The notes under the pieces were generated by a model. The model searched no databases and was not told where the DNA came from. It was given only the letters and a program-made list of their open reading frames with translations. From Micromonospora pisi (GTDB lineage: Bacteria > Actinomycetota > Actinomycetes > Mycobacteriales > Micromonosporaceae), in the NCBI RefSeq assembly GCF_003633685.1, contig NZ_RBKT01000001.1:8246001-8310000 (forward strand): DNA of 64,000 bases. Reading direction: 5' to 3'. The position numbers were made by a program, and so were the translations under genes. How positions within the stretch are numbered: the stretch's first letter is position 1; every line of letters begins with the position of its first letter. Positions 23,637 through 31,638 of the stretch are shown piece after piece.

Positions 23637-23842
23637 GTCAACCCACCCCTGAACAGGTCGGGGTGCTCGGCGATGAACTGGTTGCCGGCGGCGTGCATGG
23701 CGGCTGCGAGCTGGTCGTGTACCCAGTCGTCGTAGCCGTCGGTGGTGGTGTCCGCGTCGGCCTGGTCGACGTGCTCGGGTGTCCAGTGGTCGACGTCGGC
23801 GACGGTGGCCGCCCAGTGAAGTCGGATCATGGTTGCGCTCAC
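23633..23842 (-). CDS. Small acidic protein, unknown
   Basis: The 69-residue product from GTG 23842 (an in-frame ATG at 23830 is also possible) is acidic in the middle (DHWTPEHVDQADADTTTDGYDDWV) and has a C-terminal helix. It carries no motif that I recognise. The coupling at both ends is the main support. Confidence 0.6.
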   Translation of the reverse strand: MSATMIRLHWAATVADVDHWTPEHVDQADADTTTDGYDDWVHDQLAAAMHAAGNQFIAEHPDLFRGGLT

Positions 23843-24315
23843 GGCTGGCCCCAGTGTTCGGCGTACCCGGCACGGCCGGCGTACGGCCGCGCATCCAGCT
23901 TGAGTAGCGCCTCGGCCCGCATCGCGTCGATCTTGTAAGCCATTCGCGCTTCCGGTCCATCGGACACCTCGGGTGGTCCCTCAAGCATGGCCAGAGCGAG
24001 GCTGATGCGCTTCCGTCGGGCGTCGACTTCGGCCAGTACCCGTTTGGGGCTGGCAAACCGGGCGATGTGTTCCGCATCGAACTCCGCGAAGTCTTCCGTC
24101 CTCACGACGTGTTGGGCTGTGTACGGAGGGCGGTCGGTCCGAACCCGGTGGTAGTCGATATGCGGCGGCGATTCGTTGTTCACGACCCGCTCCGCTACCC
24201 AGTCTTCGGGGTCATTGCCGGCGTAGCTCTCGCGGTGGTGTCGCAGGATCCGGCGGGCGACCCGCTCATCCTTGTCGACCTGTGCCAGTAGCCAAACGAT
24301 CCGAGGCTCGGTCAC
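23839..24315 (-). CDS. DUF6221-like protein (second copy)
   Basis: The GTG at 24315 gives 158 residues. The opening 'TEPRIVWLLAQVDKDERVAR' and closing 'YAGRAGYAEHWG' are the same as in the next gene upstream, so the two are paralogues. The middle is helical and charged. The family is frequent in actinobacterial phages; function unknown. Confidence 0.7.
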   Translation of the reverse strand: MTEPRIVWLLAQVDKDERVARRILRHHRESYAGNDPEDWVAERVVNNESPPHIDYHRVRTDRPPYTAQHVVRTEDFAEFDAEHIARFASPKRVLAEVDARRKRISLALAMLEGPPEVSDGPEARMAYKIDAMRAEALLKLDARPYAGRAGYAEHWGQP

Positions 24316-24821
24316 TGCTCTCCCCAATGCTCGGTATACCCGGTTCGGGCCGAGTAGACCGGGGCCAGTGCTGTCACAACCCGGGACAGCACGGCGGCGG
24401 CAACCCGGTGAAGGTCGTCGTTGGGGTGCTGTTGCACCGCTTGCAGCGCTCCCTCGTACTTGGCGATGATCTCCCGCTTGAAGGCCACCTCCGAAAGCGT
24501 GCGCCGCGGGTCCTGGTTGGCGGCGTGCTCAAACGCCGGTATGGGTGACGGTGCGCCGGCGTAGTTGTCGTCGGGGTAGTACGTGACGACGACACCCCAG
24601 TGCCCGCCCAACACGTCCGGCGGGCGGGGCAGATCGGGGCGGAGGGCGACAAGCAGTTCCTCGTCACCGTTGACGTCCCGAAGGGCCTCCCACTCGTCGC
24701 CAGCCGGAGATGGGCGCCAGTAGCCGGCTTCGCCGACCACGGTTCCACCGGATGCGGCCAGGGCCTTCCGTTCGTCTCGATCGATCTGTGCGAGCAACCA
24801 GGTGATTCGTGGTTCGGTCAT
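24312..24821 (-). CDS. DUF6221-like protein (first copy)
   Basis: From ATG 24821 this gene encodes 169 residues with 'TEPRITWLLAQIDRDERKA' at the N terminus and 'YSARTGYTEHWGEQ' at the C terminus. The centre has a 'GGHWGVVVTYYPDDNYAG' segment and a helix 'LSEVAFKREIIAKYEGAL'. It pairs with the similar gene downstream as a tandem duplication with diverged middle parts. Confidence 0.7.
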   Translation of the reverse strand: MTEPRITWLLAQIDRDERKALAASGGTVVGEAGYWRPSPAGDEWEALRDVNGDEELLVALRPDLPRPPDVLGGHWGVVVTYYPDDNYAGAPSPIPAFEHAANQDPRRTLSEVAFKREIIAKYEGALQAVQQHPNDDLHRVAAAVLSRVVTALAPVYSARTGYTEHWGEQ

Positions 24822-25096
24822 GGTGTTGCCTTCCGAATCTGTTCATCCCGAAGAAACTGCTGGCCGCAAGCGCACCGGTATTCGTCGACCTGCATCGACC
24901 AGACAAGGAAGTGCAGGCCCACTCGGCACAGACCGCGTCGTGCCCGCCAGCGGAGCAGGGGCCGGAACTCCATCTCCCGCTGGGGCTCACGGTGGAACAC
25001 GGAGCGGAGTACCGGTTTCCATTGCTGCCAGGGCGCATGGACCCAGCGTTGGCGGCGGCGATCCGTGGTACCGCCCTCCCTGTTGCCGCCGATCAC
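24818..25096 (-). CDS. Small basic protein, unknown
   Basis: The 92-residue product from GTG 25096 (GTGA overlap upstream, ATGA downstream) is rich in Arg and Trp (RRRQRWVHAPWQQWKP) and ends with 'YRCACGQQFLRDEQIRK', a possible half zinc knuckle. No family is recognised. Confidence 0.55.
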   Translation of the reverse strand: MIGGNREGGTTDRRRQRWVHAPWQQWKPVLRSVFHREPQREMEFRPLLRWRARRGLCRVGLHFLVWSMQVDEYRCACGQQFLRDEQIRKATP

Positions 25097-25329
25097 GGCC
25101 ACACCGCCCTGATACGGATGCCGTCGCCTGCCGCGTGCCGACCCGTGTGCTCGGCAAGGCGCGTGCACACGAAGGAACCGCGAGGCGACATGGCGCCGGT
25201 GACCCGCCAGCACCGGTCGCGGCGGCGGCCAGTCGGAGTCAGGTCGGGTGGGAGAGAGTCGAAAAGCCCCCCACGCAACCCGATGGTGTCCCACGTTCGC
25301 GGGTAGTCGTCTTCGTCGTAGTAGGTCAC
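25093..25329 (-). CDS. Small protein, unknown
   Basis: This 78-residue protein from GTG 25329 begins with an acidic Tyr-rich segment (TYYDEDDYPRTWD) and continues with 'DRCWRVTGAMSPRGSFVCTRLAEHTGRH', which looks like a small treble-clef-like element with two Cys and one His. The function is unknown. Confidence 0.55.
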   Translation of the reverse strand: MTYYDEDDYPRTWDTIGLRGGLFDSLPPDLTPTGRRRDRCWRVTGAMSPRGSFVCTRLAEHTGRHAAGDGIRIRAVWP

Positions 25330-25625
25330 GTCAGGTCCCCGGCGACGTGGATGGTGGACCTCGGGTTGAGGGCAGCGGCGCCGAACTGCTGCAAGGACCA
25401 CCAGTGGAGGAGCCGGGCGGCCCGCCGGTCCATGGCCGCGTAGTGCGCCCTGATCTGCGCCACCTGTTCGTCGGTGAAGTCGAAACCGCCGCTGCCGACC
25501 CGGATGCCGGTGATGTGGTCGTCGTCGCTGATGTCGAGGACGGCGGCGCCGGCCGGCACAGCGGAGTCGATGTGGACGGGGATCCCCGTCGGGTCACCGA
25601 GAGGATGCCCGGACTGGCTATGCAT
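25326..25625 (-). CDS. Small protein, unknown
   Basis: The ATG at 25625 has GAGG eight bases upstream and gives 99 residues. After a polar N terminus there are strands (AAVLDISDDDHITGIRVGSGGF) and a helical part (TDEQVAQIRAHYAAMDRRAARLLHWW). The N-terminal portion resembles an allosteric or beta-roll fold but cannot be assigned. Confidence 0.6.
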   Translation of the reverse strand: MHSQSGHPLGDPTGIPVHIDSAVPAGAAVLDISDDDHITGIRVGSGGFDFTDEQVAQIRAHYAAMDRRAARLLHWWSLQQFGAAALNPRSTIHVAGDLT

Positions 25626-25812
25626 GGTGCCGTCCTCGGAGTTGTTGAAGGCGGGCGTTCGCCTTCCTGATGCGGGCGTTCGCCGCCTCGATCCCTTCCC
25701 GTGCCGCAGCCTCCTGCCGCCGGGCTTGGACCGTGATCCGCGCCCAGTGCGCTGCCCGGAGGGCGATCGCAAGGGAAGCGAGCGCAACGACCAACCCCAC
25801 CCATCCGATCAC
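25618..25812 (-). CDS. Membrane-anchored coiled-coil peptide
   Basis: The 64-residue product from GTG 25812 has one N-terminal membrane helix (IGWVGLVVALASLAIALRA) followed by a basic coiled coil (ARRQEAAAREGIEAANARIR). The layout is like spanin or anchor peptides, but there is no lysis neighbour. Confidence 0.55.
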   Translation of the reverse strand: MIGWVGLVVALASLAIALRAAHWARITVQARRQEAAAREGIEAANARIRKANARLQQLRGRHHA

Positions 25813-26156
25813 TGCGGCTCCCCGGCGGGTGGCTGCTCCAAAACGGGCGGGGACGTCTCGGTAGATGGTGCCGGTTGGTAGGTGAGCGTGTAGTAGGGGC
25901 CGTCGGTGCGGAAGCGGCGGTACAACACATCTAACGTGATCTTGACCCGGCGGTCCGGAGACGGGTACCACCGATACAGGTCTTCGTCCCCGAACCGAAA
26001 CACGCTGACCTCGTCCAGATCCGCACCATGCTCCACCTCAACGTCGAACACGCCGCCCTCGTGGAGCTGCATTGCCACTTCGGAGCCATCGGCGTACCGA
26101 AGGGTGATCGTCGCTGACACCGGCGGCAGCGGAGGCTGATGCTGGTAGGTGTTCAC
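25809..26156 (-). CDS. Hypothetical protein
   Basis: This 115-residue protein from GTG 26156 is beta-rich ('SATITLRYADGSEVAMQLHEGGVFDVEVEHG') with a Pro-rich tail. It overlaps both neighbours. No family is recognised. Confidence 0.6.
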   Translation of the reverse strand: MNTYQHQPPLPPVSATITLRYADGSEVAMQLHEGGVFDVEVEHGADLDEVSVFRFGDEDLYRWYPSPDRRVKITLDVLYRRFRTDGPYYTLTYQPAPSTETSPPVLEQPPAGEPQ

Positions 26157-26545
26157 CGGCGTTCGTCCTGTTCCCAGTAGTACCGGTACGCCCAGACACC
26201 GGCGTCATCCACGTACAAGTGGGCCTCGCGCGCGTTGTCGAACTCGATGCGGGGCAGTACGAGGCGGACACTGCGGGCGGGGCCGACAGCAGCGTGAACC
26301 ACCATCCGGAACGGGCCGGTGAGGGGACGCCAGTTCTGGGCACTCCACCCCGGGTCCATCACTGTCCACGGGACATGCAGCAGCCGGTCGTCTTGGTAGC
26401 GCAGCAGAGACTTGTCCAGTGGGTCCCATTCGAGGTAGCCGGCCAGCTTGAACCGCTGGTTCAGGGGGGCGTCGTACGTGACCGGTAGCGGGGTGTCGGC
26501 GGGGGCAAGCCACCCGTCGGCCAGCGTCGCGATCGTCTGGTTCAT
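26153..26545 (-). CDS. Hypothetical protein
   Basis: From ATG 26545 the gene encodes 130 residues, mostly beta strands (FKLAGYLEWDPLDKSLLRYQ, VRLVLPRIEFD) ending in 'AYRYYWEQDERR'. It is coupled to both neighbours by four-base overlaps. No family is recognised. Confidence 0.6.
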   Translation of the reverse strand: MNQTIATLADGWLAPADTPLPVTYDAPLNQRFKLAGYLEWDPLDKSLLRYQDDRLLHVPWTVMDPGWSAQNWRPLTGPFRMVVHAAVGPARSVRLVLPRIEFDNAREAHLYVDDAGVWAYRYYWEQDERR

Positions 26546-27966
26546 CGGTGTCCCCTCCTGCGGGAGTCGAGTGGGGCCGGGGGCGGCCCAGTGTTGCGGT
26601 TGCGGCGGGCGCCCAACGCCCGGCGTTGGTCGTCGGTCAGCCCGCCCTCGAACCGGGTCGGCTCGGCCTGCTGCCCGGTGTGGAAGCGGTCCATGGCGGC
26701 CCGAAGTTGTTCGGCCACCGGAACAAGGGGCGCCATGCCTCCCAGGATCGCTTCGTGGACACGCCGGCCGAGTTCAGCAAGCGAGACCCTGAGGCTGGAC
26801 ATGTCCGGTGCGGGGAGGGCCTGGCGTTCGAACCTGATCTGCCGCGCCCGAACCACGGACATGGAGTGAAACCCCGGCGGGGGCTCGGGCTCGTTGAACC
26901 GCAGACCGTCCTCGGCGACGTGGCCGAGTTCGGTGTACCTGGTCGGGTCCGTGACGTCGCCGTCGACCGGGCCAACCCAGACCCGCCCGGTGGAAGTCTC
27001 GCGCCACACCCGCGCCGGTGGCCGGGGCTGCGGCTCTGCCCCCGGGATCTGCCGCAGCAGTTCGAGCTCCATCCGGTCCCACTCGTACTGGATCAGTGCC
27101 GCCGGGTCGACCACGGCGGTGAGGTGTCGCATCGAAAGGAGCTGGCGATGGCCGTACCGGTGCCCGTTGTTAGTGGCGGTCAGCGACAGCCGCCAGGAGT
27201 CCCACTCCGGTTCCCGCTCGGCGGCTGGCCGCAACACCGGCCCTGGGTATTCGGTGCCGCAGTGCGGGCACTCCTGGGCTGCCTCAACCCGCACCCTGAG
27301 CTCGGTGCCGAGACGTAGCCCGTACTGGGGTGCCCCGTGCCGGTTGCAGCTCATACACAACCGCCTCCACGGGTAGCCCTCCACCAGGACTGGGGCGGGC
27401 ACCCAGATGGCTTGGGACGCAACCAGTGACATGCCGGGGAAGAGGTTAGAGAGGTCAAGGCTGGTCAGGGGGAGACGGTCATCGGCGACCGTGTGATCCC
27501 GGTTGGTCAGCTCCCGCTCCAGGCGGCGCCACACCTCCCCGATGCGGGTGACCAGCTCGTCTGTGACCGGATCCTGCCGGCCGCCGACATCGGCTAGGTC
27601 GGTGCCGACGTACCGGTGGCCGTCGTTGAGGCGCAGGTGCCACGCGTCGGTGCCGTCGTGTTCGAAGATCTGCGCTTGGAACCGGCCGGTGTACCACGTT
27701 TGCGACCCGAGCGGGGTCAGGCCGGTGTCATCGGCGGCGGTAACCAGGTCGGGGCGCCACCGGGCCGGCCCGTCCGGGTACTGGTAGTCGGGGTCTTCGC
27801 TGGTGTAGACCTCGCGAGGGTTGTGGGCTTGGGCGTTGTGCCACCGGGCCTGGCAGTTGGCGCTGCGGAAGTACGCGGACTCACCGTCCGGTGAGAGGGG
27901 CCGACCGCAGCCGCAGGCGCAGAGGTTGTTGATGGCGGCGTCGATCTGGTCGAGGGTGTCACTCAC
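26542..27966 (-). CDS. Large hypothetical protein with three Cys knuckles
   Basis: The GTG at 27966 follows AAAGGA and gives 474 residues. Zinc-type motifs are at the N terminus (LCACGCGRPLS ... ANCQARWHN), in the middle (LCMSCNRHG) and later (CPHCGTEYPG). Between them are Trp-rich beta segments (WYTGRFQAQIFEHDGTDAWHL). It is the biggest gene of the small-gene block and the first after a short untranslated gap. I recognise no enzymatic motif. Confidence 0.7.
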   Translation of the reverse strand: MSDTLDQIDAAINNLCACGCGRPLSPDGESAYFRSANCQARWHNAQAHNPREVYTSEDPDYQYPDGPARWRPDLVTAADDTGLTPLGSQTWYTGRFQAQIFEHDGTDAWHLRLNDGHRYVGTDLADVGGRQDPVTDELVTRIGEVWRRLERELTNRDHTVADDRLPLTSLDLSNLFPGMSLVASQAIWVPAPVLVEGYPWRRLCMSCNRHGAPQYGLRLGTELRVRVEAAQECPHCGTEYPGPVLRPAAEREPEWDSWRLSLTATNNGHRYGHRQLLSMRHLTAVVDPAALIQYEWDRMELELLRQIPGAEPQPRPPARVWRETSTGRVWVGPVDGDVTDPTRYTELGHVAEDGLRFNEPEPPPGFHSMSVVRARQIRFERQALPAPDMSSLRVSLAELGRRVHEAILGGMAPLVPVAEQLRAAMDRFHTGQQAEPTRFEGGLTDDQRRALGARRNRNTGPPPAPLDSRRRGHR

Positions 27967-28047
27967 AGTTTCGGTCCTTTTCCCCGCAAACAGTCACATG
28001 GTTCGCATCTTGTTTGGTGTCCCGCCGGTGGGCGAATCGCACTTTGG

Positions 28048-28287
28048 TCACTCCGTGTGAGCGGCCTTGCGTTTGGTTTTCTTCGGTCGGGGCCACTCGA
28101 ACCCGCCTGCCCGGAGGTCACGGAGCAGGTTCCGGGGGCCGCGCCAGTCCGATGACGAGTTGTGCGCAGTCGCGACCAACCGACCATCAGGGTTGTGGAT
28201 CTTCCAATGTCCGGAGCCGGCCTCGGTCACCGTCCAACGGGCCCGGCGCAGCGCGGCGAACAGCTTCCGGCGGGCGCTGTCATCCAT
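28048..28287 (-). CDS. HicA-like small protein
   Basis: The ATG at 28287 gives 79 residues with 'LFAALRRARWTVTEAGSGHWKIHNPDGR' and 'GPRNLLRDLRAGGF', which follow the double-stranded-RNA-binding-like fold of HicA toxins (Gly-x-His on the second strand). A HicB partner is not seen next to it, so it is probably a phage member of the wider family and not a toxin-antitoxin pair. Confidence 0.5.
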   Translation of the reverse strand: MDDSARRKLFAALRRARWTVTEAGSGHWKIHNPDGRLVATAHNSSSDWRGPRNLLRDLRAGGFEWPRPKKTKRKAAHTE

Positions 28288-28486
28288 TGACTGGTCCGTC
28301 CTCTTCCGGTGCCGGGTTTTCCGGAGGGTTGGTGGTGCAGTCGGGGTGGACCAGGCCGGTCGGGTTGTGGTTCCACACTGCCGGGTCGCCGTGCATGATC
28401 ACCTCAGGGCACACCTTGCACCGCGTGCGGACCCTGTTGCCGAGCCCGCCCCGGGCGCTCAACCGGTGCGGGGACACGGGGCTCAC
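28280..28486 (-). CDS. Small Cys-containing protein
   Basis: The start at GTG 28486 overlaps the preceding stop (GTGA). The 68-residue product holds 'TRCKVCPEVIMHGDPAVWNHN' and 'VHPDC', a likely zinc site of the CxxC-x(n)-HxxxC type. The function is unknown. Confidence 0.55.
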   Translation of the reverse strand: MSPVSPHRLSARGGLGNRVRTRCKVCPEVIMHGDPAVWNHNPTGLVHPDCTTNPPENPAPEEDGPVNG

Positions 28487-28596
28487 CGCAGCCACCGGCC
28501 CATCGCCCGGAGACGGCGGTGGTGCTCACGGCGGAACCGGCGGCGTGCCCGCGCAACGACGGCGGCGTGCCGAAACCACCAGTCCAGGTCGTTCAC
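28483..28596 (-). CDS. 37-residue basic protein
   Basis: This short gene runs from GTG 28596 (overlapping the previous TGA) to a stop that overlaps the next GTG. The product is strongly basic and helical (VVARARRRFRREHHRRL). Coupling at both ends supports translation; a role in nucleic acid binding is only a guess. Confidence 0.4.
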   Translation of the reverse strand: MNDLDWWFRHAAVVARARRRFRREHHRRLRAMGRWLR

Positions 28597-28655
28597 GGCC
28601 CGACCCGTCTGCACGGCTCGGCCTCGATAGGCCGCTTCCGGTACACCTCGATCAT
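28593..28655 (-). CDS. 20-residue peptide, possible remnant of a PGDYG-type phage protein
   Basis: The ATG at 28655 overlaps the preceding stop (TGATG), and its own TGA overlaps the next GTG. The peptide begins 'IEVYRKRPIEAEP', which recalls the first strand of a common phage family that starts 'YRKKPVEVEAVQ' and then continues for about 80 residues. Here it stops at residue 20, so it is probably a truncated relic kept for coupling. Confidence 0.35.
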   Translation of the reverse strand: MIEVYRKRPIEAEPCRRVGP

Positions 28656-29011
28656 CACGCTGACACCCGAGGTTGCACCGGGGTGGGGGTCTCCAGCGAG
28701 GCTGGGCATACCCAGTTCGCTCCGCCCTCGTCCCACTCCACGAACAGGGTGACCATCCCGTGCTGGTTGGCGACCACCTGGGCAACGGTGGCGTCGTCGA
28801 CCGGGCGCAGTTGGTGCGGTGACACCGGCAGGGCCGGCGCCTTGTAGGTGCCGATCCGGCCCGGTTTGCGCGCCTCCCCATGGAGGACGGGGGTGCCGGC
28901 GGGCCAGCGGCGAGCAGCGCCGCGCATCACAGCACAGGTACGGCAACGTTCACCGGGAGGGTGCGGGGCGAACAGGGCGAGACCGGCCTTGGGGTCCTCA
29001 GGGGCGCTCAC
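28655..29011 (-). CDS. Hypothetical protein
   Basis: The GTG at 29011 gives 118 residues with a Cys pair 'ERCRTCAVMRG', a middle segment 'KPGRIGTYKAPALP' and a C-terminal strand region (MVTLFVEWDEGGANWVCPAS). Start and stop overlap the neighbours. No family is recognised. Confidence 0.6.
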   Translation of the reverse strand: MSAPEDPKAGLALFAPHPPGERCRTCAVMRGAARRWPAGTPVLHGEARKPGRIGTYKAPALPVSPHQLRPVDDATVAQVVANQHGMVTLFVEWDEGGANWVCPASLETPTPVQPRVSA

Positions 29012-29490
29012 AGCATCTCCCGCTGGGTGCCGGACGGGTCGATGGTGTCGGCGCAGGACGGGCACCGGGGTTCGCCGTTGATGCGTGTGATGGCTGGGTC
29101 GTGGGGGTGCGAGTCATTCGTGCGGCAGGCCACCGGGCACTGCTCCTGCTCGACCGCCTTACGCACCAGCGGGGAGTTCGGGTCAACCAACCGTCCCGCA
29201 ACCCGCAGCCAGAACTGCATGCCGGCGTTCAGGCCCTCGTCGTCGTGGAACACATCGGCCAGGTCTTCGGCCAGCATGGTCCGGAGGTCTTTGCTGTGCT
29301 GCTGGTCACGGACGGTCCGGAGTGTCTGAACGGCGGCTTCGACGGCGATCCACGCGGCCCGGTGGGCGGTGTCGGCGGTCAGGTCGTCGGGGAGCCGGCG
29401 GCCGACCTCGGTCCGAAGTGCGGTATCGATGGCCGTGTAGGTTTGCCGGCCGAAGTCGGACAGGCTCGACAGGTCGGGTGCGGTGGTCAT
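29008..29490 (-). CDS. Hypothetical protein with C-terminal zinc motif
   Basis: The ATG at 29490 has an excellent GGAGGAG site, so this may be where translation is freshly initiated within the run. The 160-residue protein is helical (DFGRQTYTAIDTALRTEVG, AAWIAVEAAVQTLRTV) with 'EQCPVACRTNDSHPHD' and 'PRCPSCADTID' at the C terminus. The function is unknown. Confidence 0.65.
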   Translation of the reverse strand: MTTAPDLSSLSDFGRQTYTAIDTALRTEVGRRLPDDLTADTAHRAAWIAVEAAVQTLRTVRDQQHSKDLRTMLAEDLADVFHDDEGLNAGMQFWLRVAGRLVDPNSPLVRKAVEQEQCPVACRTNDSHPHDPAITRINGEPRCPSCADTIDPSGTQREML

Positions 29491-29492
29491 GG

Positions 29493-29648
29493 CTACTCCT
29501 CCGGGTTTGTGCGGCGGTTTCGGTCTTGCAACCAGGCAGCGGCGCCCCACGCGGCGAGGCCGAGCAGCTTCAGCCAGAGGTGGTTGTGGGCGAGTCCGAG
29601 GCCAACCCATATCGCTCCGCCGAGCCAGAGCAGTTCGAATCTGGTCAC
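29493..29648 (-). CDS. 51-residue membrane protein
   Basis: This gene runs from GTG 29648 (GTGA overlap). The product has two short hydrophobic stretches (LLWLGGAIWVGLGLA and LLGLAAWGAAAWL) and a charged C terminus (DRNRRTNPEE). The function is unknown. Confidence 0.6.
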   Translation of the reverse strand: MTRFELLWLGGAIWVGLGLAHNHLWLKLLGLAAWGAAAWLQDRNRRTNPEE

Positions 29649-30190
29649 CGCGTCCGCCAGGCGAGTCGGTGCCACCAGCGGCGGGAAAGGATGGCCTCGG
29701 GGCCGGTCGTAACGGGGCGCGGCTCCAGGGCCACGCGTGTCGACGCAACGTGGGCCGCGCTCCCGCTGTCGGCCGGCGCCTCCTGCGAGGCGTCCACCGT
29801 TCCGAATTCGGGGCCGGTGCCCTGAAGTGACCTCCACCCCAGGCCGATCGCGCCAGGGTGGTACGCGCCGCAGGGAACGCACTGCGCCTTGCAGGTCCAG
29901 CCGCCGTCAAGCGAGACGGACACCCACTGCGGGGAGCCGCAGCGGGGGCACACCTGCGCGGTGTCCTCCGCCCGCACCTCCGCATAGGTACGCGGCGGCG
30001 GCCAGTCCAGGTCGGGTTCGCCGAGGTTGAGGTTCGGTACGGGTGCGGTTCGCTCGGCAATCCGGATCCCGACCCGACGTGCGGCCTCACGTGTTGCCTC
30101 CGATGGCCAGGTCGGGTCACCGGACGGGGTGTTCGCGTAGGTGGCGTAACCGGGCCGGGTGCGGGCGACGGCGGACGGGTCGTTGCTCAT
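29645..30190 (-). CDS. Hypothetical protein with zinc ribbon
   Basis: From ATG 30190, 181 residues: a polar N terminus, a helix 'EATREAARRVGIRIAER', and a zinc ribbon 'CPRCGSPQWVSVSLDGGWTCKAQCVPCG'. Phage zinc-ribbon proteins of this type often bind nucleic acids or RNA polymerase, but nothing here proves it. Confidence 0.6.
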   Translation of the reverse strand: MSNDPSAVARTRPGYATYANTPSGDPTWPSEATREAARRVGIRIAERTAPVPNLNLGEPDLDWPPPRTYAEVRAEDTAQVCPRCGSPQWVSVSLDGGWTCKAQCVPCGAYHPGAIGLGWRSLQGTGPEFGTVDASQEAPADSGSAAHVASTRVALEPRPVTTGPEAILSRRWWHRLAWRTR

Positions 30191-30480
30191 GAGCGAGTCC
30201 AGTTGGTGGTGTAGGTGACGATGGTGTGGGTCTCGATGAGCGCTGGGGCGTACAGCCGCGCTGCGATCAATTCGGCTTGATCGCGGGTGGCGGTGGTGGC
30301 CCAGACCCCGCCGTCGCCCGTTGCCACCGCCGGGGCGACGACGCGGGAGCAGCGGCAGGTGCAGTTTTCGTGCAGTTGGCAGGCGACGGGTTCGTAAGTG
30401 AGTGCCGAGGCGATGACGCGGTACTCCGTCCGCTCGGTGCGGACGCCGGGCTCGCCCATCAGCGAGAGTTGCGTGCTCAT
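30187..30480 (-). CDS. Hypothetical protein
   Basis: The 97-residue product from ATG 30480 contains 'YRVIASALTYEPVACQLHENCTCRC' and 'AELIAARLYAPALIETHTIVTYTTNW'. The cluster of Cys residues (C..C.C.C) may bind a metal. It overlaps both neighbours by ATGA. Confidence 0.6.
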   Translation of the reverse strand: MSTQLSLMGEPGVRTERTEYRVIASALTYEPVACQLHENCTCRCSRVVAPAVATGDGGVWATTATRDQAELIAARLYAPALIETHTIVTYTTNWTRS

Positions 30481-30689
30481 CGCCCACCCGCCAGCCACTC
30501 CGGGATGTTGACCAGTTCCTGCGGCAGACCGCAGTGGTACCAGTGCCGGCGGCGGACGCTCACCAGGTGCTCGGACTCCCACCGGGCAATGAGGGTCGGC
30601 CTGCCGTACGGGCAGCGGCACATGGTGGTCGGCAGGTCGGTCGTTGTCGTGTCGGGTGCGGTCCGGACACGGGTGCGGGTGATGGTCAC
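30477..30689 (-). CDS. Small protein, unknown
   Basis: This 70-residue protein from GTG 30689 has a Thr-rich N terminus and then 'CRCPYGRPTLIARWESEHLVSVRRRHWYHCGLP', a possible compact Cys/His metal site. No family is recognised. Confidence 0.55.
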   Translation of the reverse strand: MTITRTRVRTAPDTTTTDLPTTMCRCPYGRPTLIARWESEHLVSVRRRHWYHCGLPQELVNIPEWLAGGR

Positions 30690-31045
30690 GCGGACTCCTT
30701 CGAGGTGAGCTTGGCCAGGGCGTCGTGCAGGGTGGTGTCGTCGGACTGATCGGCCCAGAGCGCGGCTGCGACGACCAACTCCCGCACCTCGGCGGCGGTC
30801 AGCTCCAGCAGCGGCAGGTGGTGGTCGCCGACCAAGGCCACATGCAGCCCGACTACCTCGGCTACGTCGATGAGGGTGCCGCTGAGTACGTCTTGGTTGA
30901 CCGTCTCGATTCCGGTCATCCGGCTGTGGCTGGTGCCGACCTGGGCGGCCACGTCCCGGGATGTGAAGCCGAGGGCGAGGCGGTGGGCGCGGATGCGGCG
31001 GCCGAGGGCCTTGCGCTGCTGCACGGCGCGGGGCTGGCGGTTCAT
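30686..31045 (-). CDS. XRE-family DNA-binding protein
   Basis: The 119-residue product from ATG 31045 has a helix-turn-helix 'LGRRIRAHRLALGFTSRDVAAQVGTSHSRMTGIE' and a helical C terminus (LTAAEVRELVVAAALWADQ). It is embedded in the small-gene operon, so it probably tunes that operon or a host target. It is distinct from the immunity repressor at 60.8-61.4 kb. Confidence 0.75.
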   Translation of the reverse strand: MNRQPRAVQQRKALGRRIRAHRLALGFTSRDVAAQVGTSHSRMTGIETVNQDVLSGTLIDVAEVVGLHVALVGDHHLPLLELTAAEVRELVVAAALWADQSDDTTLHDALAKLTSKESA

Positions 31046-31638
31046 ACGATCTTCCGCCCGGCCGCGTCGTTGGTAACCCACTGAAGGATGCCCATGATCT
31101 GTTCGGTCGTGACCCGGTCCTTGATGGCCTTCGCCGTGCCCTCCGCTTTGCGTTCCTCCACCCACCGGGTCAGCGGCTCACCGGTCAGCCCATACGGTGG
31201 GGCAGGGACCAGTACCTCTGGCGGGCGCTCTCCGGCCTGCCAGGTGCGGATCCGCGACCGGCGGGTGGCCTCCTTGCGGGTGAACCGGCCAGCAACGCTG
31301 ACGTGATGGACGTACCGGTGCCCGTCCGGTCCCCACCAGGCGTTGCGTTCGTCCGACCAGATCAGCCACGCCGGCTCGTACCCGCGACCGGTGTCGGAGC
31401 GGACGTGGGTAGCGAGCGCACGCAGGTCGGCGGCCGGGTCGACGGCCAGCGTTTCGTAGACCGCTTGCGCGGTGGCGAGCAGGTCGGCGGGCGTCTGGTG
31501 CAGGTAGCTGTAGACCCGAACCCCGTTTTGAGACGCGGAAACCTCCGGCTCGACTCCGCCGATGATTTCGAGGTCGGTGTCCGGGTGGTACCAGCAGACG
31601 CCGGTACTACCGAACGCGTGGGTGACAATGACGATCAT
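31042..31638 (-). CDS. Hypothetical protein
   Basis: The ATG at 31638 follows AAAGGA and gives 198 residues. The sequence starts with strands (IVIVTHAFGSTGVCWYHPDTDLEII), has a helix 'TPADLLATAQAVYETLAVD', then 'RFTRKEATRRSRIRTW' and a helical end. No family is recognised. Confidence 0.6.
   Translation of the reverse strand: MIVIVTHAFGSTGVCWYHPDTDLEIIGGVEPEVSASQNGVRVYSYLHQTPADLLATAQAVYETLAVDPAADLRALATHVRSDTGRGYEPAWLIWSDERNAWWGPDGHRYVHHVSVAGRFTRKEATRRSRIRTWQAGERPPEVLVPAPPYGLTGEPLTRWVEERKAEGTAKAIKDRVTTEQIMGILQWVTNDAAGRKIV

Noticed and set aside
28048-28287. HicA toxin of a HicAB toxin-antitoxin pair
   Set aside because: The fold pattern fits, but neither neighbour resembles HicB, and the catalytic context is weak.
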